NCBI RefSeq assembly: GCF_008123425.1
Contig: NZ_VSSS01000007.1
Span: forward strand, 1-64,000
Direction of reading: 5' to 3'
DNA length: 64,000 bases
Origin: Bradyrhizobium rifense
Lineage (GTDB): Bacteria; Pseudomonadota; Alphaproteobacteria; Rhizobiales; Xanthobacteraceae
How positions within the stretch are numbered: position 1 is the stretch's first letter; every line of letters begins with the position of its first letter. This document shows positions 41,511 through 48,836 of the stretch, piece by piece. Made by a program: the position numbers and the translations under genes. The notes under the pieces were generated by a model. It did not search any database. It was not told the DNA's origin and was given only the letters and a program-made list of their open reading frames with translations.

Positions 41511-42245
41511 TTGTCGTCGTCCCAGCCTTCGGTTTCCATCGTCGTCCCCGTGCGCAACGAAGCCGACAACATTGCGCCTTTGATCGACGAGATCACGGCC
41601 GCGCTCGATGGCCGCTGGGCCTATGAGATCATCTATGTCAACGACGGCTCGACCGATGCGACCGGCGAGCGGCTCGCAGCGATCATGACGCAGCGGGACA
41701 ATCTGCGGCAGCTGCGGCATGCCAAATCGGGCGGCCAGTCGGCGGCGGTGCGCAGCGGTGTGCGCGCGGCCCGCGGCACGATCGTGGCGACGCTCGATGG
41801 CGACGGCCAGAACAATCCAACCTTCCTGCCGGACCTGATCGCGGCGGTCGAGAAGGGCGCCAATGTCGGGCTTGCCGCGGGCCAGCGGGTCGGGCGCAAG
41901 GACACCGGTTTCAAGAAACTCCAGTCGCGCGTAGCAAACGGCGTCCGCAATGGCATCCTGAAGGACGGCACGCGCGACACCGGTTGTGGGCTGAAGGCAT
42001 TCCGGCGCGAGGTCTTCCTGACGATGCCCTATTTCGACGGGTTGCATCGTTTCCTGCCGGCATTGGTCCGCCGCGAAGGCTTTGACATCGCCTATGTCGA
42101 CGTGATCGACCGGCCACGCCATTCCGGCGTGTCCAACTACGGCTTCTTCGACCGGCTGTGGATCGGGATCTTGGATCTCGCCGGCGTGTGGTGGCTGATC
42201 CGCCGCAAGAAGGCGACGCCAGAAGTGACTGAGGTAAAAGCATGA
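41511..42245 (+). CDS. GT2 family polyprenyl-phosphate sugar synthase (DPM1/ArnC-like)
   Basis: A 244-aa cytoplasmic glycosyltransferase of family 2. It shows Ser-Ile-Val-Val-Pro-Val-Arg-Asn-Glu, Asn-Asp-Gly-Ser-Thr-Asp (44-49), the metal-binding Asp96-Gly-Asp-Gly-Gln, and Asp-Thr-Gly-Cys-Gly-Leu-Lys-Ala-Phe. Lacking C-terminal transmembrane helices, it resembles dolichyl-phosphate-mannose synthases. It probably loads a sugar onto undecaprenyl phosphate for the GT39 enzyme upstream. A TTG start is used; its stop overlaps the LAB_N start (ATGA). Confidence 0.85.
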   Translation: MSSSQPSVSIVVPVRNEADNIAPLIDEITAALDGRWAYEIIYVNDGSTDATGERLAAIMTQRDNLRQLRHAKSGGQSAAVRSGVRAARGTIVATLDGDGQNNPTFLPDLIAAVEKGANVGLAAGQRVGRKDTGFKKLQSRVANGVRNGILKDGTRDTGCGLKAFRREVFLTMPYFDGLHRFLPALVRREGFDIAYVDVIDRPRHSGVSNYGFFDRLWIGILDLAGVWWLIRRKKATPEVTEVKA

Positions 42246-42580
42246 TCATTCAATTCGGTCAGGCGCTGAGCAACTATCTCTACGACGTCTTTGTCGCCAA
42301 GTTCGATTTCTGGCTCGCCTTCGGCCTGGTCGCGCAACTGTTCTTCACCGCGCGCTTCCTGGTTCAGTGGATCGCGAGCGAACGCGCCGGCAACAGCGTG
42401 GTGCCGATGGCGTTCTGGTTCTGCTCGATGGGCGGCGGGTTGATGACGCTGGTCTACGGCGTCGTGAAGCGCGAGCCCGTCATCATCCTCGGGCAGGCGC
42501 TGGCGACGATCATCTACATCCGCAACATCATGCTGATCATCAAGAACCGCGGCCGGACGGCGAAGACGCTGGACCGCTGA
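42242..42580 (+). CDS. LAB_N (lipid A biosynthesis N-terminal domain) small membrane protein
   Basis: A 112-aa protein with three to four transmembrane helices: Phe-Trp-Leu-Ala-Phe-Gly-Leu-Val-Ala-Gln-Leu-Phe-Phe-Thr-Ala-Arg-Phe-Leu-Val-Gln-Trp-Ile is the typical LAB_N start. A second helix contains Ser-Met-Gly-Gly-Gly-Leu and a third Ala-Thr-Ile-Ile-Tyr-Ile-Arg-Asn. The four-base overlap with the GT2 gene shows coupling. Small LAB_N proteins next to GT2 enzymes may flip the lipid-linked sugar across the inner membrane; that is inference. Confidence 0.85.
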   Translation: MIIQFGQALSNYLYDVFVAKFDFWLAFGLVAQLFFTARFLVQWIASERAGNSVVPMAFWFCSMGGGLMTLVYGVVKREPVIILGQALATIIYIRNIMLIIKNRGRTAKTLDR

Positions 42581-42637
42581 TCCCCGATTAGACCGCAAAC
42601 CTCCCAAAAGCTGTTCCAAACCGATCCAAAACAGCGC

Positions 42638-42666
42638 TTGCTATTTCAAGACCGATTGGTTCATAT
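42638..42666 (+). promoter_or_regulatory. tetR promoter with operator in the spacer
   Basis: A -35 TTGCTA and a -10 TCATAT are 17 bp apart, with the operator-like AGACCGATTGGT (42649-42660) filling the 3' part of the spacer. The TetR ATG lies six bases after the -10, so the mRNA may be leaderless; no ribosome-binding site is visible. This arrangement would allow autorepression. Confidence 0.55.
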
Positions 42667-42672
42667 ATCGCC

Positions 42673-43287
42673 ATGCGCCACCAATCTCCCGTGCAGTTGC
42701 CGCGTGGGCGGCCCCGAGGTTTCGACGTCGAGGCCGCGGTCGAACGCGCGATGGATGTGTTCTGGTCGCGCGGCTATCACGCCACGGCGCTGCCGGACCT
42801 GCTTCGCGCGACGAAGCTCTCGCGTGGCAGCCTCTACGCTGCCTTCGGCGACAAGCATTCGCTGTTCCTGCGCGCGCTTGATCGCTACATTGCCATTGCC
42901 TTGACACGGATGGATATCGAACTCGACCACCGCAGAGAGCCGGTCGACGGCCTACGGGCCTACCTTGCCGGCTACGTTGACCGCAACAGCGGTGCCAATG
43001 GCCGGCGCGGATGCCTGCTGGTAGCCACAGCCATGGAACTGGCTGGCCGTGATGCCGACGTTGATCGTCGCATCGGGAGCTTTTTCAAAGCCATGGAGGC
43101 TCGGGTGGCTGGTGCACTTTCCCGTGCGAAGGCGGCAGGCAAGTTGGCTGATGGTGTCGAGCCTTCGAGTGCCGCCCGAATTCTCGTCTGTTTCGTCGAG
43201 GGCCTGCGGGTGGTCGGTAAAACGGCACCGACACGGATCATTTCGCAAGCGACCGTTGACGCTTTTCTCGACCGCTTCATCAGGTAG
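42673..43287 (+). CDS. TetR/AcrR-family transcriptional regulator
   Basis: A 204-aa repressor with an N-terminal HTH (Gly-Arg-Pro-Arg-Gly-Phe-Asp, Ala-Leu-Pro-Asp-Leu-Leu-Arg-Ala-Thr-Lys-Leu-Ser-Arg-Gly-Ser-Leu-Tyr-Ala-Ala-Phe-Gly-Asp-Lys) followed by a helical ligand domain. It lies 70 bases upstream of an EamA exporter on the same strand. Operator-like AGACC...GGT sites precede both genes, so it probably represses itself and the exporter. The inducer is unknown. Confidence 0.9.
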   Translation: MRHQSPVQLPRGRPRGFDVEAAVERAMDVFWSRGYHATALPDLLRATKLSRGSLYAAFGDKHSLFLRALDRYIAIALTRMDIELDHRREPVDGLRAYLAGYVDRNSGANGRRGCLLVATAMELAGRDADVDRRIGSFFKAMEARVAGALSRAKAAGKLADGVEPSSAARILVCFVEGLRVVGKTAPTRIISQATVDAFLDRFIR

Positions 43288-43319
43288 ACAAACCATGGAC
43301 GTTTCCGCTGTTCGCGCGC

Positions 43320-43341
43320 CTATATCTAGACCGAATGGTCT
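43320..43341 (+). promoter_or_regulatory. EamA gene -10 element and TetR operator-like palindrome
   Basis: CTATAT (-10; weak -35 TGGACG 18 bp upstream) is followed by AGACCGAATGGTCT (43328-43341), perfect 5-bp arms around GAAT. The same core, AGACCGAWTGGT, occurs in the tetR promoter at 42649-42660. Placement over the transcription start fits repression. Confidence 0.6.
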
Positions 43342-43357
43342 TGAAAAGAACGACTCC

Positions 43358-44215
43358 ATGTCCGCCATTCAAATCGTCTGCGCCGTGGTCGTCCCCTTGC
43401 TCTGGGGTTATCAATTCGTGGCCATCAAGGTGGGCGTTATGGAGTTTCCACCCCTCTTCTTCCTCGCGCTGCGCTTCCTCGCCATCGCGCTGCTGCTTGT
43501 TCCCTTTGTCAAAAGGCCCGCACGTCAACAATTCGGCCCTATCGCAGCCATTTCGTTTTTCCTTGGTGGACTGAACTTCGGGCTCTTCTATGTTGGCCTC
43601 GGCCTCGGCTCGGGAAGCATGTCGGCCGTCGCAATTCAGCTCGCCACGCCCTTCACCGTCTTGTTAGGTTGGCCGCTGCTCGCGGAGCGGCCGTCTCTCA
43701 CCACGTCCGCTGGAGTGGTGCTTGCATTCGTCGGCGTGGTCGTGCTGGCAGCGGGGCCTGGTCTGACGGCAAACGCGCTTCCGCTGCTGCTCGTGGTCGG
43801 AGCCGCTTTCGCGTTCGCCGTGTCCAATGTCCTCACAAAACGCTACGGCCCTTTTGATCCCCTGATGCTGATGGGCTGGTCGTCGCTGCTGACGGTGCCG
43901 CAGGTCATGGTGATGTCGCTGCTGCTCGAATATGGACAGATGGCGAGCCTTGGCACGGCCGATGGACGTGGCTGGCTGGCGCTCGCCTACACGATCTTCA
44001 TCGGTGGCATCGTCGGCTTCGGCCTATGGTTCTGGCTGATCGGGCGCTGCTCGATGGGCCGGGTCGCGCCCTTCGGCCTGCTGCTTCCGGTGTTCGCACT
44101 GATGTCGAGCGTGTTGTTCCTCGGCGAGCGCATCACGCCAAAGCTGATCGTCGGCGGACTGCTTGCGATCTCCGGCGTCGCCATCACGCAAGTCAAACCG
44201 CGCGTCGCGTCTTAG
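43358..44215 (+). CDS. EamA-family (DMT) transporter
   Basis: A 285-aa inner-membrane protein with ten transmembrane helices arranged as two EamA repeats. The first opens Val-Pro-Leu-Leu-Trp-Gly-Tyr-Gln-Phe-Val-Ala-Ile-Lys, and the second ends Ser-Ser-Val-Leu-Phe-Leu-Gly-Glu-Arg-Ile. Such proteins export metabolites or drugs, but the substrate cannot be read. The ATG at 43358 is taken because a longer frame back to 43049 overlaps tetR. Probably controlled by the adjacent TetR. Confidence 0.9.
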   Translation: MSAIQIVCAVVVPLLWGYQFVAIKVGVMEFPPLFFLALRFLAIALLLVPFVKRPARQQFGPIAAISFFLGGLNFGLFYVGLGLGSGSMSAVAIQLATPFTVLLGWPLLAERPSLTTSAGVVLAFVGVVVLAAGPGLTANALPLLLVVGAAFAFAVSNVLTKRYGPFDPLMLMGWSSLLTVPQVMVMSLLLEYGQMASLGTADGRGWLALAYTIFIGGIVGFGLWFWLIGRCSMGRVAPFGLLLPVFALMSSVLFLGERITPKLIVGGLLAISGVAITQVKPRVAS

Positions 44216-44218
44216 CCG

Positions 44219-45907
44219 CTAACGGGGCAACGCCGTGGCACCTGAGGCGGGCAGGGTGCTCGTCTCCGCCTCGGCCCGGCGATAGGGTTGGCCTGCCGCG
44301 TCCAGCACGGGATAGGCGACCGAGCAGATATGCGAGTGGATGCGGCGCAGATCGCGCAGCACGTCCAGATGCAGCGACGTGGTCTCGATGGTCTCGGGGC
44401 GGCCCTCGCGCAGGCGGTCGAGATGGCGTTCGACGGCGGCGAGCTCGGTGTTCTTCAGCGCCGTCTTTTCCACCAGCAGCTTGCGGGCCTCGTTGGCATC
44501 GCCCGACATGAAGACGCCGAAGGCAATCCGCAGCGAGTCCATCGTGCGCTTATGGAAGGCGGCGAGTTCCTCAGCGCCTTCGGCCGAGAACTGGAAGCGG
44601 CGCTTGATCTTCTTGGTGGCGAGCTCACTCAGATTCTTGTCGATGATGTCGCCGATATGCTCGAGGTTGATGGCGAAGGAGATGATCTCCATCGCGCGCC
44701 GGCCCTCGCTCTCGTCAAGGCTGCCGCGGGTCAGCTTGGTGACGAAGAGCTTGATGGCCTCGTCGAGACTGTCGACGACATTGTCCGTCTTCGAGACCTG
44801 GTCGACCAGCGAACGGTCGCCGGTCATCATCGCGGCCATCACCTTGCGCAGCATGGTTTCAACGAGATCGCCCATGCGCAGCGTCTCGCGGGCCGCGTCC
44901 GCAAGCGCGAGCGAGGGGCTGTCCAGCGCGGTCTCGTCGAGATAGCGCGGACGGGCCGGGTCGGTTTCCCGCACACGATCCGGCAGGAGTTTCGTCAACA
45001 GCCGCGACATGGTGTCGAGCAGACCGATGAAGATGACGGCGGTGCCGACGTTGAAGGCGATGTGGAACGCCGCAATCATCTTGGCGAGATCAGGCTGCCA
45101 GGCATGCATGTGGCTCGCGATCGTGCCCAGGAACGGCAGGACCAGCGCAATGCCGACGACGCGGTTGACGAGATTGCCGACCGGCAGGCGATAGCTCGCG
45201 GGATCGTCGCGTTTTGCGCCCTCGAACACGGGGTTGACGGCGCTGCCGAGATTGGCTCCCAGCACCAGCGCCAGTGCTGCGTCGGGTGTGATGAACTGCG
45301 AATAGGCCAGCGACATGATCAGCAGCACGCTGGCGACGCTCGAATGCACCGCCCAGGTAAGAAGCCCGGCGACGATGATGCACAGAACGGGGTCGCCCGT
45401 TATCGCGGACATCACGACACGGACACCCGGGGCGTTCTCCGCGGGCGCCAGCGTGTCGAGCAGAATATGCAGCGACAGCAGCATCAATCCGAGGCCGATG
45501 CAGAGACGGCCGATGTCCTTGATCCGCGAGCGCGGGCCGGAGCGGAAGGCGACGAGGCCGAGCACGAACAGCACCGGCGCAACGGCTGCGATGTTGAACG
45601 ACAATGCCTGGACGATCAGCGTCGTGCCGACATTGGCCCCAAGCATGATGGCGAGCGCGGCGACGAGGCTGAGCAGGCCCTCGGCAGCAAAGGAGCTGGT
45701 CAGCAACGCGGTCGCCGTGCTGCTCTGAAGCAGTGCGGTGAGGCCCAGGCCGGCCGCAAAGGCGCTGAAGCGGTTGCCGAGGGCCTTGCCGAGCAGGCGT
45801 CGCAGGTCGGGGCCAAATGCGCGCAGGATGCCGCTTTGGACCATATGCAGGCCCCACAGCAACAGCGCCACGCCGCCCATCAGATCGAGCAGAACCAACG
45901 TTCCCAT
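44219..45907 (-). CDS. Na/phosphate cotransporter family protein with PhoU-like domain
   Basis: A 562-aa protein. The N-terminal half has two inverted Na_Pi_cotrans repeats with Gln61-Ser-Ser-Thr-Ala65 and Gly-Ala-Asn-Val-Gly-Thr-Thr in the first, and His-Ser-Ser-Val-Ala and Gly-Ala-Asn-Leu-Gly-Ser-Ala in the second (the first Gln of the second repeat is replaced by His). The C-terminal about 200 residues form a helical PhoU-like cytoplasmic domain. It is similar to E. coli YjbB, proposed to move phosphate outward. It is convergent with the EamA gene, with a three-base gap. Confidence 0.9.
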   Translation of the reverse strand: MGTLVLLDLMGGVALLLWGLHMVQSGILRAFGPDLRRLLGKALGNRFSAFAAGLGLTALLQSSTATALLTSSFAAEGLLSLVAALAIMLGANVGTTLIVQALSFNIAAVAPVLFVLGLVAFRSGPRSRIKDIGRLCIGLGLMLLSLHILLDTLAPAENAPGVRVVMSAITGDPVLCIIVAGLLTWAVHSSVASVLLIMSLAYSQFITPDAALALVLGANLGSAVNPVFEGAKRDDPASYRLPVGNLVNRVVGIALVLPFLGTIASHMHAWQPDLAKMIAAFHIAFNVGTAVIFIGLLDTMSRLLTKLLPDRVRETDPARPRYLDETALDSPSLALADAARETLRMGDLVETMLRKVMAAMMTGDRSLVDQVSKTDNVVDSLDEAIKLFVTKLTRGSLDESEGRRAMEIISFAINLEHIGDIIDKNLSELATKKIKRRFQFSAEGAEELAAFHKRTMDSLRIAFGVFMSGDANEARKLLVEKTALKNTELAAVERHLDRLREGRPETIETTSLHLDVLRDLRRIHSHICSVAYPVLDAAGQPYRRAEAETSTLPASGATALPR

Positions 45908-46041
45908 GCTCCGTGTCCGGATGAGAGTCGAAGGGATAAGGCTAGCGCCAAACGCCAGCGGATTAAACCCTTTGTTGGCGCGTCGTCGTTAACGCCTGCG
46001 GTCCTTGCTCGTTCCCAAGGCGAAATGCCTTCTGAGCAGGC

Positions 46042-47226
46042 TCACACTGCCGCTTTGAAGGCAGCGAAGCCGCGATCGAGATCGGCCTTGAGGTCGTCGG
46101 TGCTCTCGAGCCCGATATGAAGTCGCAGCGTCGGGCCGCCGGGCGCCCATTTCGTCGCCGTGCGATAGTCGTTGCAGTCGAAGGGAATCGCGAGGCTCTC
46201 GAAGCCGCCCCAGGAAAAGCCCATGCCGAACAGCTTGAGCGTGTTGAGCATGGTGTCGACGGCCTTCTGCGGTGCCGGCTTCAGCACGATGCTGAACAGG
46301 CCCGAAGCGCCGGTGAAGTCGCGCTTCCAGATGGCATGGCCCGGATCGGTCTCGAGCCCCGGATGCAGGACGCGCGCGACCTCGTGCCGGCCCGCAAGCC
46401 AGCGCGCCATGTCGAGGCCGGAGCGATGATGCTGCGCAAGTCGCACTGACAGTGTGCGCAGGCCGCGCAGCGCGAGGAAGACGTCGTCGGGGCCGGCGCA
46501 GACGCCGAGCAGGCGGATGCCTTCGGTAATCTGCGGCCAGGCCTTGGCGTTGGCCGAGATGGTGCCGAACATGATGTCGGAATGGCCGCCGATATATTTG
46601 GTGGCGGCCTGCATGCTGATGTCGACGCCCTGCTCGAGTGAGCGGTGATAGAGCGGCGTCGCCCAGGTGTTGTCGTCGATCACGAGCGCGTCGCGCGCAT
46701 GCGCTACCTCGGCGATGGCGCGGATGTCGGGCATCTCGAACGATTGCGAGCCAGGCGCCTCGACCAGCACGGCGCGGGTGTTGGGCTTGAACAGCTTCTC
46801 GATGCCGGCCCCGATCAGCGGATCGAAATAGGTGGTCTCGATGCCAAGGCGGGCCAGCATGCCGTTGCAGAAATTGCGCGTGGGACGATAGACATTGTCG
46901 CAGACCAGGATGTGGTCGCCGGTCTTCAAGACCGCGAGCAGGGTGGTCGAGATCGCCGACAGGCCCGACGGCACGATACCGACGCCGGCACATTGCGGCC
47001 CCTCCAGCGCCATCAGCGTATCCTGGAACGCCCGGGTGGTCGGGCTGCCGTGGCGGCCATAGGTGAACTCGCCGCGATGGGCGTGCAGGTCCTCGGCGGT
47101 GGGATAGAGCACGGTCGAGCCGTGGAACACCGGCGGATTGACGAACCCCCTCTGCGCCTTGGTGTCGCGGCCGGAGGTGACCAGCCGGGTTTCGGCGTGC
47201 TGCTGTGCGGGGTGCGAGGAATCCAT
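46042..47226 (-). CDS. metC: cystathionine beta-lyase
   Basis: A 394-aa PLP enzyme of the Cys/Met metabolism family that cleaves cystathionine to homocysteine, pyruvate and ammonia. The start at 47226 removes an 82-residue non-conserved extension. Tyr56-Gly-Arg-His is the substrate-phosphate region. The PLP Lys210 lies in Gln-Ala-Ala-Thr-Lys-Tyr-Ile-Gly-Gly-His-Ser-Asp, and Asp-Asp-Asn-Thr-Trp-Ala precedes it. The Gly-Gly-His-Ser-Asp context fits beta-lyases. It is divergent from aapJ, with a long regulatory region and an orphan terminator in its leader. Confidence 0.9.
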   Translation of the reverse strand: MDSSHPAQQHAETRLVTSGRDTKAQRGFVNPPVFHGSTVLYPTAEDLHAHRGEFTYGRHGSPTTRAFQDTLMALEGPQCAGVGIVPSGLSAISTTLLAVLKTGDHILVCDNVYRPTRNFCNGMLARLGIETTYFDPLIGAGIEKLFKPNTRAVLVEAPGSQSFEMPDIRAIAEVAHARDALVIDDNTWATPLYHRSLEQGVDISMQAATKYIGGHSDIMFGTISANAKAWPQITEGIRLLGVCAGPDDVFLALRGLRTLSVRLAQHHRSGLDMARWLAGRHEVARVLHPGLETDPGHAIWKRDFTGASGLFSIVLKPAPQKAVDTMLNTLKLFGMGFSWGGFESLAIPFDCNDYRTATKWAPGGPTLRLHIGLESTDDLKADLDRGFAAFKAAV

Positions 47227-47332
47227 GCGTCTGCTTTCAAAAAGCGTTTCCGCCGGGCGCGGATCGCGCGGTCGGGGCGGCTTGGAGGCCACTGACGCTA
47301 ATAACAGAACACAGAAGAGTCCCGTCAACCCC

Positions 47333-47361
47333 TTGACCCGGCTCGCCAGTCGTTCTGTGAT
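47333..47361 (+). promoter_or_regulatory. promoter-like block 1 (TTGACC-N17-TGTGAT)
   Basis: A -35 TTGACC and a -10 TGTGAT are 17 bp apart. The CGTTCTGTGATGCGC around the -10 is identical to that of the block 200 bp downstream. It reads rightward, away from metC, and enters the hairpin at 47386-47411. Confidence 0.5.
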
Positions 47362-47385
47362 GCGCGCAAGCGTTTTCTGGAATGC

Positions 47386-47411
47386 AAAAAACCCCTGTGG
47401 CACAGGGGGTT
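47386..47411 (-). terminator. intrinsic terminator in the metC leader (minus strand)
   Basis: On the minus strand: a CCCCTGT/ACAGGGG stem with loop GCC, then six T residues. It sits 160 bases upstream of metC and no minus-strand gene ends here, so it is either an attenuator in the metC leader or the end of a small RNA. Confidence 0.75.
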
Positions 47412-47532
47412 CTGCGATTTTCGAGGGGGAGAACGGAAGGGGCCTAAAATCCGCTGGGCACCACATGGGCACCAGTCGAACCGTTTTAGCGGATTGTACC
47501 GGCCTGAACGTGGATGAACGGGTCTGAACCGC

Positions 47533-47561
47533 TTGACACCGGGTTGGTGCCGTTCTGTGAT
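47533..47561 (+). promoter_or_regulatory. promoter-like block 2 (TTGACA-N17-TGTGAT), likely aapJ promoter
   Basis: A consensus -35 TTGACA, 17-bp spacer, and -10 TGTGAT. It shares the 15-nt CGTTCTGTGATGCGC with block 1. It lies 237 bp upstream of the aapJ start, which would leave a long leader. Confidence 0.6.
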
Positions 47562-47797
47562 GCGCAGGTGCTATTCAGTCGCCGCATGTTGAGGGGCCTG
47601 CCGCGACCTTCGATCCATCGTCCGACCGGACCTTGCGCCACAGCCATAAGTGCGGGCGCCTGCGGCGAGGATTTAAGGTATGGCCTCCCAGCATCGGCGA
47701 GTGTTCGGCAAGGTTTTCCAGCATGACTCTTGCAAGGCTAAACCCTGGCAGAGACACCGTTCCCGACCTTGAGATGACTTTGAAAGGCTTGAAGCCC

Positions 47798-48814
47798 ATG
47801 AAACGCGTAACCCTGGCTCTCTCTCTTGCTCTCGCCGCCGGCCTATCTGCCCAGGCCGCCGATGCGCAAACGCTCAAGACCATCAAGGACCGGGGCACGC
47901 TGTCCTGCGGCGTCAGCCAGGGCCTGCCGGGCTTCTCCTCGCCCGACGACAAGGGCAACTGGACCGGGCTCGACGTCGACGTCTGCCGCGCCATTGCGGC
48001 GGTGGTCTTGAACGATCCGACCAAGATCAAGTTCGTGCCGCTGTCTGCCAAGGATCGCTTCACGGCGCTCCAATCCGGCGAGATCGACGTGCTGTCGCGC
48101 AACACCACATGGACGGTTTCGCGCGACACCTCGCTTGGCGCCAACTTCACCGGCGTCACCTATTATGACGGGCAAGGCTTCATGGTGAAGAAGTCGCTCA
48201 AGGTCAATTCCGCGCTGGAACTGAACAGCGCCTCCGTCTGTGTGCAGACCGGCACCACCACCGAGCTGAACCTTGCTGATTACTTCAAAGCCAATAACAT
48301 GAAGTATGAGGTGATCGCGTTCGGCACGATCGACGAAGCGGTCAAGGCCTACGAGTCGGGGCGCTGCGACGTCTTCACCGACGATTCATCCGGACTCTAT
48401 GCCAGCCGCCTGAAACTGACGAATCCCGCCGATCACATCGTGCTGCCCGAGATCATTTCGAAGGAGCCGCTGGGTCCGATGGTGCGCCACGGCGACGATC
48501 AATGGTTCGACGTGGTGAAATGGACGCTGTTTGCAATGGTCACGGCCGAGGAGCTCGGCATCACCCAGAAGAACGTCGACGAGATGGCGAAATCCGACAA
48601 GCCAGAGTTGAAGCGGGTGCTCGGCACTGACGGCAATCTCGGCGAACAGCTTGGTCTCACCAAGGACTGGGTGATCCGGATCGTAAAGGCGGTCGGCAAT
48701 TACGGGGAGTCGTTCGATCGCAATGTTGGCGACGGCTCGCCGCTTAAGATCAGCCGCGGCATCAACAGTCTCTGGACCAAGGGCGGCCTGCAATACGCGC
48801 CGCCGATCCGCTGA
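47798..48814 (+). CDS. aapJ: general L-amino acid ABC transporter, periplasmic binding protein
   Basis: A 338-aa solute-binding protein of the polar amino-acid family. The ATG at 47798 starts a Sec signal peptide (Met-Lys-Arg-Val-Thr-Leu-Ala-Leu-Ser-Leu-Ala) cleaved near Ala-Asp-Ala at about residue 23. The mature part shows Cys-Gly-Val-Ser-Gln-Gly-Leu-Pro-Gly-Phe-Ser and Gly-Leu-Asp-Val-Asp-Val-Cys-Arg-Ala, typical of AapJ/BztA. It is the first gene of aapJQMP, a broad-range amino-acid uptake system in rhizobia. Confidence 0.93.
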   Translation: MKRVTLALSLALAAGLSAQAADAQTLKTIKDRGTLSCGVSQGLPGFSSPDDKGNWTGLDVDVCRAIAAVVLNDPTKIKFVPLSAKDRFTALQSGEIDVLSRNTTWTVSRDTSLGANFTGVTYYDGQGFMVKKSLKVNSALELNSASVCVQTGTTTELNLADYFKANNMKYEVIAFGTIDEAVKAYESGRCDVFTDDSSGLYASRLKLTNPADHIVLPEIISKEPLGPMVRHGDDQWFDVVKWTLFAMVTAEELGITQKNVDEMAKSDKPELKRVLGTDGNLGEQLGLTKDWVIRIVKAVGNYGESFDRNVGDGSPLKISRGINSLWTKGGLQYAPPIR

Positions 48815-48836
48815 GCGGCAAAGCCAGGCTGCGCCG

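Larger units (their letters stand above)
47227..47797. other. 571-base divergent regulatory region between metC and aapJ
   Basis: No gene. It contains two promoter-like blocks exactly 200 bp apart (47333-47361 and 47533-47561) and an intrinsic terminator facing metC (47386-47411). The open frame running into aapJ from 47633 lacks a plausible N-terminus. Confidence 0.6.

Noticed and set aside
47412-47560. SAM or cobalamin riboswitch upstream of metC
   Set aside because: I looked for known landmarks and could not find a convincing SAM-II or B12-box pattern; only the terminator was kept as a finding.
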